From Cyclobacterium salsum (GTDB lineage Bacteria > Bacteroidota > Bacteroidia > Cytophagales > Cyclobacteriaceae), in assembly GCF_010119245.1 (NCBI RefSeq), contig NZ_WNKG01000005.1, forward strand, positions 186,001 through 250,000: a stretch of DNA of 64,000 nt. Direction: 5' to 3'. The position numbers and the translations under genes are program-made. The notes below the pieces were generated by a model. That model worked only from the letters and a program-made list of their open reading frames with translations, was not told the origin of the DNA and made no database searches. The stretch's first letter is position 1. Every line of letters starts with the position of its first letter. Below, piece after piece: positions 36,096 to 46,536 of this stretch.

Positions 36096-36887
36096 ATGGA
36101 AAATATCACCTTAGCTTTATTTCAAACAGCGCTTCATTGGGAAGATTCCGCAGCGAACCTGGCCATGTTTGAGGAGAAAATATGGCGTATGGAAGGTAAG
36201 GCCGACCTATTGGTACTTCCCGAAATGTTTACAACAGGCTTTACCATGAATACCAGGAGTCAGGCCGAACCAATGAACCTGCACAGTACCCGGTGGATGC
36301 AGCAAATGGCCGGACAAATGAAGGCTGTAATTACGGGTAGTGTTATCATCAAAGCCGGGAAAGACTTTTATAATCGCCTGCTTTGGGTGGAGCCCAATGG
36401 GAAAGTATCCTATTACGACAAACGACATCTTTTTCGAATGGCTGACGAAGACGACTTCTACTCGATGGGTACCAAAAACGAGTTCTTTACCTTGAAAGGC
36501 TGGAAGATACGACCACAGGTTTGTTACGACCTTCGGTTTCCGGTTTGGTCCCGAAACCAAGCCTCCGAAGAGGGGGTAATGGAGTACGATCTGATTTTCT
36601 ATGTGGCTTCATGGCCAGCTCCAAGGGTTCAGGCATGGGATATTTTGCTTCAAGCCAGAGCGGTGGAAAATCTGGCTTATTGCGTGGGTGTTAACCGCAT
36701 CGGACAGGATGGAAATGGAGTAAATTATTGTGGTCATTCTGCAGCGTATGATTTTAAGGGGAATTGCCTCGCCAGCGGGGGAGAGAAAGAGGGAATTGTT
36801 CGGGTTACGCTTGAGGGCGATGCTCTTATCGAATACCGGAAGAAATTTCCCGCCTGGAAAGATGCAGATGCCTTTATCTTAAAATAA
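36096..36887 (+). CDS. Carbon-nitrogen hydrolase, omega-amidase (YafV) type
   Basis: Nitrilase superfamily protein of 263 residues with the Glu-Lys-Cys triad: LPEMFTTGF (Glu, about 46), YDKRHLF (Lys, about 110) and QVCYDLRFPVW (Cys, about 145). The closest named group is YafV/omega-amidase, which hydrolyses 2-oxoglutaramate and 2-oxosuccinamate formed by glutamine transaminases. It is 36 bases past def, possibly in the same operon. Confidence 0.9.
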   Translation: MENITLALFQTALHWEDSAANLAMFEEKIWRMEGKADLLVLPEMFTTGFTMNTRSQAEPMNLHSTRWMQQMAGQMKAVITGSVIIKAGKDFYNRLLWVEPNGKVSYYDKRHLFRMADEDDFYSMGTKNEFFTLKGWKIRPQVCYDLRFPVWSRNQASEEGVMEYDLIFYVASWPAPRVQAWDILLQARAVENLAYCVGVNRIGQDGNGVNYCGHSAAYDFKGNCLASGGEKEGIVRVTLEGDALIEYRKKFPAWKDADAFILK

Positions 36888-36890
36888 TAC

Positions 36891-39023
36891 CTAGGGGCGC
36901 AACCAAAGCTTTCTGTAAATCCTTGGATGATCAGGAGCATGAAATTCCAGCAAATACAAGCCCGGAGGAAAGCCCCAGAGATCAATTTCGTTTCTTTCGT
37001 TTTCAGCAAGGGAAAGCCCCGATTTTACCAGCCTGCCGTTGCTATCAAAGATAGAGAGTTTCACCTCTTGCTGATTGACAATTAATTGAATATTTTTCCC
37101 CTCACTTGGATTTGGAAATACCAGCACCTCCATGCGGTCCGGTGCCTCACCATCTGGATTCTGAACCCTGCTCAAATACTCCATTCCTCCGCCCCGGTTT
37201 CCAACGATCAAGTCGGGTTTTTCGCCCAGGAGTCCAGGGACAAAACTCACCCAGGTATTCCTGCCGTATCGGGTATTTTCAAATGTCTTCTCCGCTACCT
37301 GAATGAAAACCGGATTGATTTCCGGCGTTCCTAAAATATCCTTTGCCGCATACATTATTCCCCGTTGGTCAATGGCCATCAAATGGGGCTGGGAACCGGA
37401 GGCTACCGCTACCGAAAGGTTTCTACTTACCGGATTATCCACAAAACCAAGAAACTCTCGTTCCAGTAGTCTTACCTTCGGGACAGTATCATCTGAAATC
37501 GAAAATAATACCAATTCTCCCGTCTGCCGGGCCAATAGCAGGTAATTATCGTTCGAATCATGAAACAGATAAACCTGATCTGATCCGCGCATGGTAAATT
37601 CAGGCAATGAAACTTCTATTCTCTCCTCAGGAGCGGTTAGGGGAGAAAACCATAGCTTTTTCTCTGGAATCTGATTGGTGTATACTTCAGTGCTGAGTAC
37701 ATGAAAAGTTTGATTGGAAGCATTGGTGAATTGCTGATAACCGGGTTCCAGGACGGTCGTTTTTGACAATTCCATAAAGTCATCGTTAATCAACCGTAGC
37801 GTTTTATCGTTTAGCTCAAATTCAAAAATCCGGCCCTGAACGCCTTTATCCGTTAGCACATTCGCCCCGATATATAAATTCCCCCGTAATTTGTTTCCGG
37901 CAAAGTAAGGGCGGGAATTTTCTCCGAAATCCATCATTTGCTCCTGCAAAAAAGCCGGGGTTTCAACGGGGTCCGATTGGTCAGGTCGAAGCAAATACAC
38001 ACTTTTAGAAAAATCAGCTCCGCTATTGAGGGCAGGTTCGGAGGAGTGGCTGGATACGACCAACTTTTCTCCCAAAGAAAAGGCACCATGAAAAATCGGG
38101 AATTCGGGTAAAGGACCAAAATCCGGAAGTGATTTGGAAAACCTTTCGAAAATGGGCTCGTTGTCCGTTCCTTGATTGGGAAGAAAATACAGCGTTTTGC
38201 ACAAGTCCTGGCCGATAAGTAAATCCTTGACCCCATTTCCGTCAAAATCCCGGTAAAGCAGTGTATGACCACCGGAATGCATGGTCCGGAGGGAGCTGGG
38301 CGGCGGATTCACCGTGATGGGCTGTCCGCTGCAGGTAAGTCCAAAACGAATCGCATCACAACCGCAAAATTCAAAATTCCCCCATCGATTTACAGCAGCG
38401 GCAAAACCGTCAATGTCTGGTGCGCCGTTTCGTTCCACGCTGGTGTTTCGGTAATATTCCAGGTAATCACCGGTAGCAAAATTAAAGGTGAGTACATCCA
38501 GGTCTCCGTCCCCGTCCAGGTCGTCGATCAAAGGTACATCCAGTATATTTGCAGTCAGATTGGATCCATTTTCTAATCTCAGGAATTCTTGAGCCACTTC
38601 CCAGTCAGGAAACGGATCCTCCATATCAGAAATGTTCCTGTATGCTTTGATACCAAAAGGAGAGCCGGTAAACAAGTCCTTTTTTCCGTCCTGATCAAAG
38701 TCTGCCAGCAGCAGAAAGCCATTGACATCCTCCGGAAAATAGTATTCCGCGCCTGGAAAGTACTGGTACCCGGTCGCAGTTTCCTTGTAGGCATGTATTC
38801 TACCCGCATTGATATCCCAAATGATCAATTCTTCCTTCCCGTCCCCGTCCAGATCAAATTGCTGGAACTGGGCAGCGTTGATACCTCCCGCAAAGGGCAT
38901 GGTGAGTTCTTGTTCGGAGTTGGAAACTACGCGGATGTCAGATGCTATCTGAAATATATCCTGGGAATGGCCCTTCATTAAGAGGCCAATTGTCAGGAAA
39001 AGAACCAGGTACGTTCGAGTCAT
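36891..39023 (-). CDS. Secreted VCBS/FG-GAP protein with T9SS sorting domain
   Basis: The ATG at 39023 starts a clear signal peptide (MTRTYLVLFLTIGLLMKGHSQ), leaving 710 residues. The N-terminal half has FG-GAP/VCBS calcium-loop repeats (FDLDGDGKEELI, DFDQDGKKDLFTG, DDLDGDGDLDVL, DFDGNGVKDLLIG). The last 80 residues form a type A C-terminal sorting domain (FPNPSEGKNIQL, IFDSNGRLVKSG, GLYLLEF, KLWL), which routes proteins through the type IX secretion system to the surface. Function unknown; adhesin or scaffold is typical. Confidence 0.88.
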   Translation of the reverse strand: MTRTYLVLFLTIGLLMKGHSQDIFQIASDIRVVSNSEQELTMPFAGGINAAQFQQFDLDGDGKEELIIWDINAGRIHAYKETATGYQYFPGAEYYFPEDVNGFLLLADFDQDGKKDLFTGSPFGIKAYRNISDMEDPFPDWEVAQEFLRLENGSNLTANILDVPLIDDLDGDGDLDVLTFNFATGDYLEYYRNTSVERNGAPDIDGFAAAVNRWGNFEFCGCDAIRFGLTCSGQPITVNPPPSSLRTMHSGGHTLLYRDFDGNGVKDLLIGQDLCKTLYFLPNQGTDNEPIFERFSKSLPDFGPLPEFPIFHGAFSLGEKLVVSSHSSEPALNSGADFSKSVYLLRPDQSDPVETPAFLQEQMMDFGENSRPYFAGNKLRGNLYIGANVLTDKGVQGRIFEFELNDKTLRLINDDFMELSKTTVLEPGYQQFTNASNQTFHVLSTEVYTNQIPEKKLWFSPLTAPEERIEVSLPEFTMRGSDQVYLFHDSNDNYLLLARQTGELVLFSISDDTVPKVRLLEREFLGFVDNPVSRNLSVAVASGSQPHLMAIDQRGIMYAAKDILGTPEINPVFIQVAEKTFENTRYGRNTWVSFVPGLLGEKPDLIVGNRGGGMEYLSRVQNPDGEAPDRMEVLVFPNPSEGKNIQLIVNQQEVKLSIFDSNGRLVKSGLSLAENERNEIDLWGFPPGLYLLEFHAPDHPRIYRKLWLRP

Positions 39024-39130
39024 CAGGAGCTGGGTATCTGCTTGTAAGCTTTGTGGTGAAATTAATGGTTTACGAGCCATTATTATAGTTATTTTTGTTC
39101 TTTAACGATAAAAAATGAAAACGGATATGT

Positions 39131-39138
39131 TACTTTTG
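39131..39138 (+). promoter_or_regulatory. Candidate -7 promoter box of murF
   Basis: TACTTTTG, a perfect TAnnTTTG match, 57 bases before the murF ATG. No well-placed -33 TTG. Confidence 0.45.
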
Positions 39139-39195
39139 CCTGAAAGGGGAGCTATCTACCCCTGATTTTTAGCATTTGGAAGCAACGTACCAGCA

Positions 39196-40488
39196 ATGGA
39201 AAAGATCACACAATTGTATAACCACTTTCAGTCCGCTACCGGTGTTTGTACGGATACGCGAAAACTACAACCGGGCGAACTGTTTTTTGCCCTTAAGGGG
39301 CCAAATTTTGATGGGAACCGTTATGCGGCAAAAGCCCTGGAATTAGGGGCTTCCCTGGTAGTAGTAGACGATCCTGAATTGGAGGAAAGAGAACGGTGTT
39401 TCCTGGTCGAAGATGCGCTGAAAGCACTTCAGGCCCTTTCCACTTTCCATAGAGAAAAATTCGATCTGCCGGTCATTGGTCTCACCGGGTCCAACGGAAA
39501 AACCACCACCAAAGAATTGATGCAGTCGGTATTGTCACGGAAATTTCAGGTACATGCGACAGCGGGTAATCTCAATAATCATATTGGCGTTCCATTGACC
39601 CTCTTGGGGATTACGGAGGAAACCGAAATTGCCATCATCGAAATGGGAGCCAACAAGCAGGGGGATATCGCAGAGCTATGTCATATCGCTTTGCCTACCC
39701 ATGGGTTGATTACGAATATCGGAAAAGCCCACCTGGAAGGGATGGGTGGCCCGGAAGGAGTGTTGAAGACCAAAACCGAACTTTTCCAGTTTCTCCTGGA
39801 GTCAGAAGGGAAGGTGTTTATCAATACCAAACAACAGGTCTTCTCGCAAATGATACGCAGGTTTAAAGATCCGGTTTTGTTTCCGGGTACGGGTGATTTC
39901 TGTTCGGTATCCATGCTGGATGCAGATCCGTATGTGAGGTTTAGTGTGGAAGGTGGTTCGGAACGTTATACTTCTGCGTTGATAGGAAGCTATAATTTTG
40001 ATAATATAGCCGCAGCCATTTGTGTAGGTGCTTTTTTTGGCGTTCCTGCCGGGGATGCTGCCAGGGCAGCCGCCAGCTACGTCCCGGCCAACATGCGCTC
40101 CCAGATAATGGAAAAAAGGAATAATTGGATTTTTATGGATGCTTACAATGCAAACCCCTCCAGTATGGAAGAAGCCCTTAACGCTTTTGAAAAACTGAAT
40201 AAGCGCCGGTATAAGATGGTGATCCTTGGGGACATGTTAGAGTTGGGGCCCCACACCAGGGAAGAACATGAAAAACTAGGAGAATTGTTGCAAAGGATGG
40301 CACTAGATAAGGTCTGCCTGACCGGCGAATTCATACGACATGCCTTACCGAAGGTACCCAATGCCCTGTACTTCCCAGACCCTTTTTCCTTGAGAAATTG
40401 GCTGCAGGATTCTTCCCTGGAGGACTATCAGATTCTGATCAAGGGCAGTCGGGGAATGAAACTGGAAACGCTGATGGATTTTATCTGA
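39196..40488 (+). CDS. murF: UDP-MurNAc-tripeptide--D-alanyl-D-alanine ligase
   Basis: Adds D-Ala-D-Ala to the UDP-MurNAc tripeptide, the last cytoplasmic step of the peptidoglycan precursor. The 430-residue protein has the N-terminal UDP-binding domain with the VCTDTRKLQPGELFFAL signature, the P-loop GLTGSNGKTTTKE near residue 95, NNHIGVPLTLL, the Mg/Lys region EMGANKQGDI and the C-terminal DAYNANPSSM motif. It stands outside a dcw cluster here. Confidence 0.97.
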   Translation: MEKITQLYNHFQSATGVCTDTRKLQPGELFFALKGPNFDGNRYAAKALELGASLVVVDDPELEERERCFLVEDALKALQALSTFHREKFDLPVIGLTGSNGKTTTKELMQSVLSRKFQVHATAGNLNNHIGVPLTLLGITEETEIAIIEMGANKQGDIAELCHIALPTHGLITNIGKAHLEGMGGPEGVLKTKTELFQFLLESEGKVFINTKQQVFSQMIRRFKDPVLFPGTGDFCSVSMLDADPYVRFSVEGGSERYTSALIGSYNFDNIAAAICVGAFFGVPAGDAARAAASYVPANMRSQIMEKRNNWIFMDAYNANPSSMEEALNAFEKLNKRRYKMVILGDMLELGPHTREEHEKLGELLQRMALDKVCLTGEFIRHALPKVPNALYFPDPFSLRNWLQDSSLEDYQILIKGSRGMKLETLMDFI

Positions 40489-40535
40489 TGTTTCGCCGTT
40501 ACGTCCGGTGGATTACTAGATCCTTTTCTAATGAT

Positions 40536-40568
40536 AAAAAAAGCCCCTGATGAGCTCAGGGGCTTTTA
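40536..40568. terminator. Bidirectional terminator between murF and lpd
   Basis: A 9-bp AGCCCCTGA/TCAGGGGCT stem, A-run left and T-run right, between convergent genes. Confidence 0.9.
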
Positions 40569-40585
40569 GATCAACGCTCCGGATG

Positions 40586-41983
40586 TTACACATGTAGTGC
40601 CCGATTATCGGTAGCCGCAAGGCAGGCCTCGCGAAAAGCTTCCGTATAGGTAGGGTGAGCATGGGACATTCGGGCAATATCCTCGGCAGAGGCCCGGTAT
40701 TCCATGGCCACTACCGCTTCTGCGATCATGTCCGCGGTGCGGGGTCCGATCATGTGTACTCCTAAAATCTCGTCCGTTTCGGCATCTGCCATCACCTTCA
40801 CGAGCCCATCGATATCTCCACTTGCCCTGGCTCTACCAGAAGCCATAAAGGGAAATTTTCCGGTTTTGTACTGAATACCTTTTTCCTTGAGCTGCTCTTC
40901 TGTGTAGCCCACGGAAGCTACTTCCGGCCAGGTGTAAACCACGCCAGGGATCAACAGGTAATTGATATGAGGCTTTTGACCGGCCAGCTGCTCGGCCACA
41001 AAAACCCCTTCTTCTTCCGCTTTGTGGGCAAGCATGGCCCCTTTTACCACATCTCCGATGGCATAGATGTTGTCTGCGGATGTTTTTAGGTGTTCGTCTA
41101 CTTCTACCTGACCCTTATCATTGAGTTTAACGCCAGCAGCTTCTGTATTCAATCCTTCGGTATAGGGCTTCCTTCCGATGGATACCAATACATAATCCCC
41201 TTTTAGATTCACTGTTTCCTTCTTCGAATTTTCGGCCGTAACGGTTACCTCCTTCCCCTTTTTTTCCACTCCAGTGACTTTGTGCTTGAGGTAGAATTCC
41301 ATTCCTAACTTTTTCAGCGATTTTTGCAGCTCTTTTCCCATGGTTTTGTCCATCGTGGGTATGATGCTATCCAGGTATTCAACGACTGAAACTTTGGCTC
41401 CCAAGCGTGCGTACACGGAACCTAGTTCCAAACCAATAACGCCTCCTCCAATGATAATCAGATGCTTGGGAACTTCTTTTAGCTCAAGCGCTTCCGTAGA
41501 GGTAATAATCCTGTCTTTGTCCAGTGAGATGAATGGCAGGTTGGCAGGTTTGGAACCGGTGGCAATGAGGATGTTTTTTCCCTCAATTTCTTCCTTTTTT
41601 CCATCCTCTTTGGCGATGCTTACGGTGTTTTTATCTTTGAATGATCCCAGTCCCTGAAAAACGTCAATTTTATTTTTTTTCATCAGGTACTGAATGCCAT
41701 CTACATTTTGCTTGACGACTTCCCGTTTCCGTTCGATCATTTGTTTGAAGTTCACCTTCAAGTCTTTCAGGTCGATACCATGGTTTTTGAAGGTATGGGC
41801 CGCGTTGTGATAATGCTCTGAGGAGTCTAACAAGGCTTTGGAAGGAATGCAGCCAACATTGAGGCAGGTACCGCCAAGGGTAGAATATTTTTCGATAATG
41901 GCAGTTTTCAGGCCCAGTTGTGCCGCCCTAATAGCGGCTACATAGCCACCTGGTCCGGAACCGATTACGATTAAATCATACAT
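40586..41983 (-). CDS. lpd: Dihydrolipoyl dehydrogenase (E3)
   Basis: FAD-dependent E3 subunit that reoxidises lipoyl groups with NAD. The 465-residue protein has the FAD loop GSGPGGYVAAIRAAQ, the redox-active pair in GGTCLNVGCIPSK (Cys about 40 and 45), the NAD loop GGGVIGLELGSVYARLG near 180 and the catalytic His-Glu in SHAHPTYTE near the C-terminus. It is 63 bases downstream of odhB and serves the same complex, possibly pyruvate dehydrogenase as well. Confidence 0.97.
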   Translation of the reverse strand: MYDLIVIGSGPGGYVAAIRAAQLGLKTAIIEKYSTLGGTCLNVGCIPSKALLDSSEHYHNAAHTFKNHGIDLKDLKVNFKQMIERKREVVKQNVDGIQYLMKKNKIDVFQGLGSFKDKNTVSIAKEDGKKEEIEGKNILIATGSKPANLPFISLDKDRIITSTEALELKEVPKHLIIIGGGVIGLELGSVYARLGAKVSVVEYLDSIIPTMDKTMGKELQKSLKKLGMEFYLKHKVTGVEKKGKEVTVTAENSKKETVNLKGDYVLVSIGRKPYTEGLNTEAAGVKLNDKGQVEVDEHLKTSADNIYAIGDVVKGAMLAHKAEEEGVFVAEQLAGQKPHINYLLIPGVVYTWPEVASVGYTEEQLKEKGIQYKTGKFPFMASGRARASGDIDGLVKVMADAETDEILGVHMIGPRTADMIAEAVVAMEYRASAEDIARMSHAHPTYTEAFREACLAATDNRALHV

Positions 41984-42046
41984 ACTTGATCGTGGTTTAT
42001 ATTCCTGCCTTTTTTATGCATTCAGGCAGGGTTACGTGAGAAAAAG

Positions 42047-43606
42047 TTAAATGCCTAGTAATAATCGGGAAGGATCCTCCAGCAATTCTTTCACACGCAC
42101 CAGAAAACTTACCGATTCCCGCCCGTCAATAATTCGGTGATCGTAAGAAAGCGCCAGGTACATCATGGGAAGGATCTTAACTTCACCATTCACGGCCATT
42201 GGTCTTTCTACAATATTGTGCATGCCTAAAATGGCGGCTTGCGGGGCGTTGATGATTGGCGTGGACATCATGGACCCAAAGATACCGCCATTGGTTAACG
42301 TAAAGGTCCCCCCGGTCATTTCATCGATCGTCAGTTTGCCTTCTCTTGCCTTAATTGCCAGCCGTACAACTTCTTTTTCGATTTCTGCGAATGAAAGCTG
42401 TTCCGCATTCCGGATTACCGGGACTACCAAACCTTTGGGTGACGAAACGGCAATGGAAATGTCACAGAAATGATGGTAAATAATTTCATTTCCATCTATT
42501 TGGGCATTGACCGCAGGCCATTCCTCCAAAGCGATGCATACCGCTTTGGTAAAGAATGACATAAAACCCAGGTTTACCTCATACCGCTCTTTAAACTTAT
42601 CTTTGTATTGCTTCCGCAGATCCATGATGGGCTTCATGTTTACCTCGTTAAAAGTGGTCAACATGGCCGTTTCATTTTTGACGGAAACGAGCCGCCGGGA
42701 GATGGTTTTTCTCAGCGAGCTCATTTTCTCTCTCCGACTATCACGTGCTCCGGCTTTCTTTCCTTCGCGGGGTTGCTCTTCCGCTTTGCTTTTTTCAGGT
42801 GCGGCGGATTTATCAGCCGCAGGCTTGGCTTTCGGTTGCTCGGCTTTGAGCGCATCCTCCTTGGTGATACGGCCGTCTTTGCCCGTGCCATTTACAGATT
42901 TGGGGTCGATGTCTTTTTCAGCCAGAATTTTAGATGCAGCCGGTGAAGCATGGCCAGCAGCATACGTATCTTCCTTCTTACCATCAGCCTGGTTTGACTG
43001 CTGGCTGCTTTTTTCCTGTGTTTTTTCCTCCTGTTCATCCGGAACCCCGTCGGTTACTTCAATTTTACATATCAGTCCGCCTATTTCCAGGGTATCTCCC
43101 TCCTTTGCTACTTGCCTTAATATTCCGGTGGCTTCGGCTGGGAGTTCAAAGGTCGCTTTATCAGAATCTACTTCGGCAATGATATCGTCCAGGGATACAT
43201 GATCGCCATCCTCTTTGAGCCAGGTGGCCAGGGTCACCTCGGTGATGGATTCGCCCACGGTAGGGACATGCATTTCTTTTACTTCCCCTGATTTTTTCGG
43301 GCTTTCTTCATTTTTCCCGGAGGGTTTGGTTTCCCCCTCAGTTGGTTTCTCGCTGGTAGCCGATTCCGATCCTTCCGGATCGATTTCACAAATAGCAGCT
43401 CCTATTTCGAGGGTGTCCCCTTCCTCAGCTTTTGTGTGCAGTATTCCTGCGGCTTCAGCGGTCAACTCAAAAGTAGCTTTATCAGATTCGAGTTCACATA
43501 GAACCTCATCCATTTCTACAAATTCGCCATCATTTTTAAACCACTGTCCAACAGTAACCTCGGTGATGGATTCGCCCACGGCAGGCACTTTGATTGTTAT
43601 ACTCAT
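42047..43606 (-). CDS. odhB: 2-oxoglutarate dehydrogenase E2 with two lipoyl domains
   Basis: Dihydrolipoyllysine succinyltransferase of 519 residues. Two lipoyl domains are seen, each with the GESITEVT entry and the ESDKATFEL / DSDKATFEL lipoyl-Lys site (about residues 44 and 155), joined by Lys/Ser/Glu-rich linkers. A peripheral-subunit-binding domain (about 222-260, [20 protein letters not shown]) and the catalytic domain with the DHRIIDGRE active-site motif near residue 490 follow. E. coli SucB has a single lipoyl domain. It lies between sucA and lpd on the same strand. Confidence 0.95.
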   Translation of the reverse strand: MSITIKVPAVGESITEVTVGQWFKNDGEFVEMDEVLCELESDKATFELTAEAAGILHTKAEEGDTLEIGAAICEIDPEGSESATSEKPTEGETKPSGKNEESPKKSGEVKEMHVPTVGESITEVTLATWLKEDGDHVSLDDIIAEVDSDKATFELPAEATGILRQVAKEGDTLEIGGLICKIEVTDGVPDEQEEKTQEKSSQQSNQADGKKEDTYAAGHASPAASKILAEKDIDPKSVNGTGKDGRITKEDALKAEQPKAKPAADKSAAPEKSKAEEQPREGKKAGARDSRREKMSSLRKTISRRLVSVKNETAMLTTFNEVNMKPIMDLRKQYKDKFKERYEVNLGFMSFFTKAVCIALEEWPAVNAQIDGNEIIYHHFCDISIAVSSPKGLVVPVIRNAEQLSFAEIEKEVVRLAIKAREGKLTIDEMTGGTFTLTNGGIFGSMMSTPIINAPQAAILGMHNIVERPMAVNGEVKILPMMYLALSYDHRIIDGRESVSFLVRVKELLEDPSRLLLGI

Positions 43607-43693
43607 CGGTTATTTGATTTTTACCGGATTATGCATAAGTTCCGGTTAGCATTTATCTCGATTTATGTTATAAACTGAAAACGAAAAGGGAAA

Positions 43694-46486
43694 TTAAGAA
43701 TTAATTTTTAAAGCTTTTTCCAAAATTTGCTTTTGTTCTTCCAGATGGACCTTATGATAGCCGGTTGCAGGCGAAGCGCTTGGCTTTCGGGCTATGACAT
43801 CCATGTTGAGGTCTTTAAATAAATTCCTGACAATAAAGGCCCAGTAGCCCATGTTTTCCGGCTCCTCCTGAACCCAAATGGTTTCGGTTTTCTTCCCGTA
43901 TTTATGAATGGCATCCAATAACTGGTTTTTAGGAAGGGGGTGGATTTGCTCCAGGCGAATGATAGCCACATCTTCTACCTTTTCCTTTTCCCTCATCTCA
44001 ATCAGGTCGTAATAGATCTTTCCCGAACAAAGGACGATGCGTTTTACTTTTTTTACATCCACCTGTTCGTCTACCAGGACTTCCCGAAATCCACCCTTGG
44101 TGAATTCTGCAATCGGCGACATAACTTTAGGGTGGCGAAGCAGGGATTTAGGGGACATAACGATGCAGGGCTTTCTGAAATTCCACGCAAGTTGTCGTCG
44201 CAATAAATGGAAGAAGTTGGAGGGTTCCGTGATATTGGCAACGATTACGTTGTACTCTGCTGCCAACTGAAGAAAACGTTCCGGTCGGGCATTGGAATGT
44301 TCCGGCCCTTGCCCTTCATACCCGTGAGGCAATAACATGACCAGTCCGTTCATTTTTTGCCACTTGGATTCACCTGAAGTGATGAATTGGTCAATCATGG
44401 TTTGGGCACCGTTGGCAAAGTCGCCAAACTGGGCCTCCCAGACCGTCAACGCGTTCGGGTTTGCCATGGCATACCCGTATTCAAAGCCCAAAACAGCGTA
44501 TTCTGATAAAAGGGAATTGTAAATGTAAAATTTCCCTTTGCTTTCTTTAAGTTCTTTCAGGGAGTTATGCGGTTTGTTAGTATTGGCATCATGCACCACC
44601 GCATGCCGATGGGAAAAGGTGCCCCGTTGGCAATCCTGACCGGTAATTCGAACGGTTTTGCCGTCCAAAAGCAGGGATCCATAGGCTAGTAGCTCCGCCG
44701 CCGCCCAATTCAGGGTTTTGGTTTGGAAAAACATCTCCTTTCGTTGCTTGAGCTGGGCTTCAATCTGCTTGATGGGTTTAAAGCCTTTTGGCAGATAGGT
44801 AAGTGCTTCGGCGACCTTTTCTAAATCTTCCTGGGGAATGGCCGTTTCCGGGGATTTCTCAAAATCCTCCGGTTTGGCCCTGCGCAAAGCTTCCCAGGCT
44901 TTCTCGAAAGGAGAGGAGGTGTAAGGTAAGGGTTTTTCTTTTACCATATTCAGGCGATCCTGAAGTAGTTGACGAAACTCTTTGTCCATTTGCTTGGCCA
45001 GCTTCGCGTCTACCTGCCCCCGTTCCAATAAGGTTTTATTATAAATCTCTCTTGGGTTGGGGTGTTTGGAAATCAGATTGTATAATTCCGGCTGCGTAAA
45101 TTTGGGTTCATCCGATTCGTTGTGACCGTGCCTTCGGTAGCAGACCATGTCTATAAAAATGTCCTGGTTGAATTTCTGGCGGAATTCGACGGCAAGTTTG
45201 GCAGCATAAACCACCGCTTCCGGATCATCTCCATTCACATGGATAACCGGGGCATCAATGATCTTGGCTACATCCGTACAATAGATGGAACTTCGTGCAT
45301 CGTCAAAATCCGTCGTAAACCCTACCTGGTTATTGATAACGAAATGGATGGTACCCCCGGTGTAGTAGCCTTTTAGATTCGCCATTTGGGTAACTTCATA
45401 TACGATTCCTTGTCCGGCTACGGCGGAATCGCCATGTATCAGGATCGGAATCATTTTGTCTTCGTCACCCTGGTAATGATCGTCTATCTTAGCACGTACA
45501 AAGCCTTCTACCACCGGGTTGACCGCTTCCAGGTGGGAAGGGTTTGGCGCCAGTTTCAGGATCATCAGCTTTTCGTTTTTGGCAGGTACCTCCGAAGAAA
45601 ATCCCATATGGTACTTCACATCTCCATCCCCCATGGTCAGGTCCGGTTTTGCCGTTCCCTCAAATTCAGAGAAGATTTGCTCATAGGTTTTTCCCATGAT
45701 GTTTGCCAGGACATTCAGACGACCCCGGTGGGCCATTCCGATCATCACTTCATCCACTCCCAGATCAGCCGCTTTATTGATAAGAGCATCTAAAAAAGGG
45801 ATAGTGCTCTCTCCACCTTCCAATGAAAATCGCTTTTGCCCCAAATACTTGGTATGGAGAAAATTTTCAAAGACAACGGCCTCGTTCAGCTTGGATAAAA
45901 TTCTTTTTTTATCTTCCAGCGGAGGATTGAATTCCAGGGCTTCCTTTTCTACCTTGATCCGAAACCAATCGAGCATTTCGGGATCGCGTATGTAGAGGTA
46001 TTCAAAACCCATGGATCCTTCATAGATGATTTTCAGAGACTCAATGATTTTGGATAACTTCGCATCACCTATACCGATCTCGTTTCCAGCCTGGAATACC
46101 GTGTCCAGATCATTTTTATCTAACCCAAAGTCATCCAGATCCAAAAGAGCCTTCCGGTCTCTCCTTTCCCTTACCGGATTGGTTTTAGAGCGCAAATGTG
46201 CCCGGGAGCGGTAGGCATGAATCAGCGCTCTGACTTTTATTTCCTTTGGCAATCGCTCCATGTCCATGATGGTGCCTTTTGTAGCCAGGTTGCCATTGAC
46301 GGCAGGACTGCTCCCCGCTTCGGCACCTCCATTTTCATCTTCCCCGTATTTGTTTATTGCAAATTCAAACCCATCGAAGAATGCCTTCCAACTGCTATCA
46401 ATGGATTCTGGGTCTGTTCGGTAATCCTCATACAGCTCGTCGATATAGGCTACATGGGCATTGGAGATATAAGAATATTTATCCAT
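43694..46486 (-). CDS. sucA: 2-oxoglutarate dehydrogenase E1
   Basis: Thiamine diphosphate-dependent decarboxylase component of the TCA cycle complex. The 930-residue protein has the N-terminal YIDELYEDYRTDPESIDSSWKAFF segment typical of SucA, the GMAHRGRLNVL motif, the ThDP motif with GDD..AV near residue 395 and HNESDEPKFTQP near 430. First of three genes sucA-odhB-lpd. A -7 box and a palindrome precede it. Confidence 0.97.
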   Translation of the reverse strand: MDKYSYISNAHVAYIDELYEDYRTDPESIDSSWKAFFDGFEFAINKYGEDENGGAEAGSSPAVNGNLATKGTIMDMERLPKEIKVRALIHAYRSRAHLRSKTNPVRERRDRKALLDLDDFGLDKNDLDTVFQAGNEIGIGDAKLSKIIESLKIIYEGSMGFEYLYIRDPEMLDWFRIKVEKEALEFNPPLEDKKRILSKLNEAVVFENFLHTKYLGQKRFSLEGGESTIPFLDALINKAADLGVDEVMIGMAHRGRLNVLANIMGKTYEQIFSEFEGTAKPDLTMGDGDVKYHMGFSSEVPAKNEKLMILKLAPNPSHLEAVNPVVEGFVRAKIDDHYQGDEDKMIPILIHGDSAVAGQGIVYEVTQMANLKGYYTGGTIHFVINNQVGFTTDFDDARSSIYCTDVAKIIDAPVIHVNGDDPEAVVYAAKLAVEFRQKFNQDIFIDMVCYRRHGHNESDEPKFTQPELYNLISKHPNPREIYNKTLLERGQVDAKLAKQMDKEFRQLLQDRLNMVKEKPLPYTSSPFEKAWEALRRAKPEDFEKSPETAIPQEDLEKVAEALTYLPKGFKPIKQIEAQLKQRKEMFFQTKTLNWAAAELLAYGSLLLDGKTVRITGQDCQRGTFSHRHAVVHDANTNKPHNSLKELKESKGKFYIYNSLLSEYAVLGFEYGYAMANPNALTVWEAQFGDFANGAQTMIDQFITSGESKWQKMNGLVMLLPHGYEGQGPEHSNARPERFLQLAAEYNVIVANITEPSNFFHLLRRQLAWNFRKPCIVMSPKSLLRHPKVMSPIAEFTKGGFREVLVDEQVDVKKVKRIVLCSGKIYYDLIEMREKEKVEDVAIIRLEQIHPLPKNQLLDAIHKYGKKTETIWVQEEPENMGYWAFIVRNLFKDLNMDVIARKPSASPATGYHKVHLEEQKQILEKALKINS

Positions 46487-46506
46487 AGTTTGATATGTTC
46501 AGAGAT

Positions 46507-46514
46507 CAAAATTA
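46507..46514 (-). promoter_or_regulatory. Candidate -7 promoter box of sucA
   Basis: TAATTTTG on the minus strand, 20 bases before the sucA ATG. Confidence 0.5.
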
Positions 46515-46536
46515 AGTCATTATGTTATTTAATAAA

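Noticed and set aside
42507-43202. A 231-codon plus-strand frame rich in Ser and Ala opposite odhB
   Set aside because: It is the shadow of the repetitive Lys/Ala/Glu linkers and lipoyl domains of odhB; no domain or start signal.
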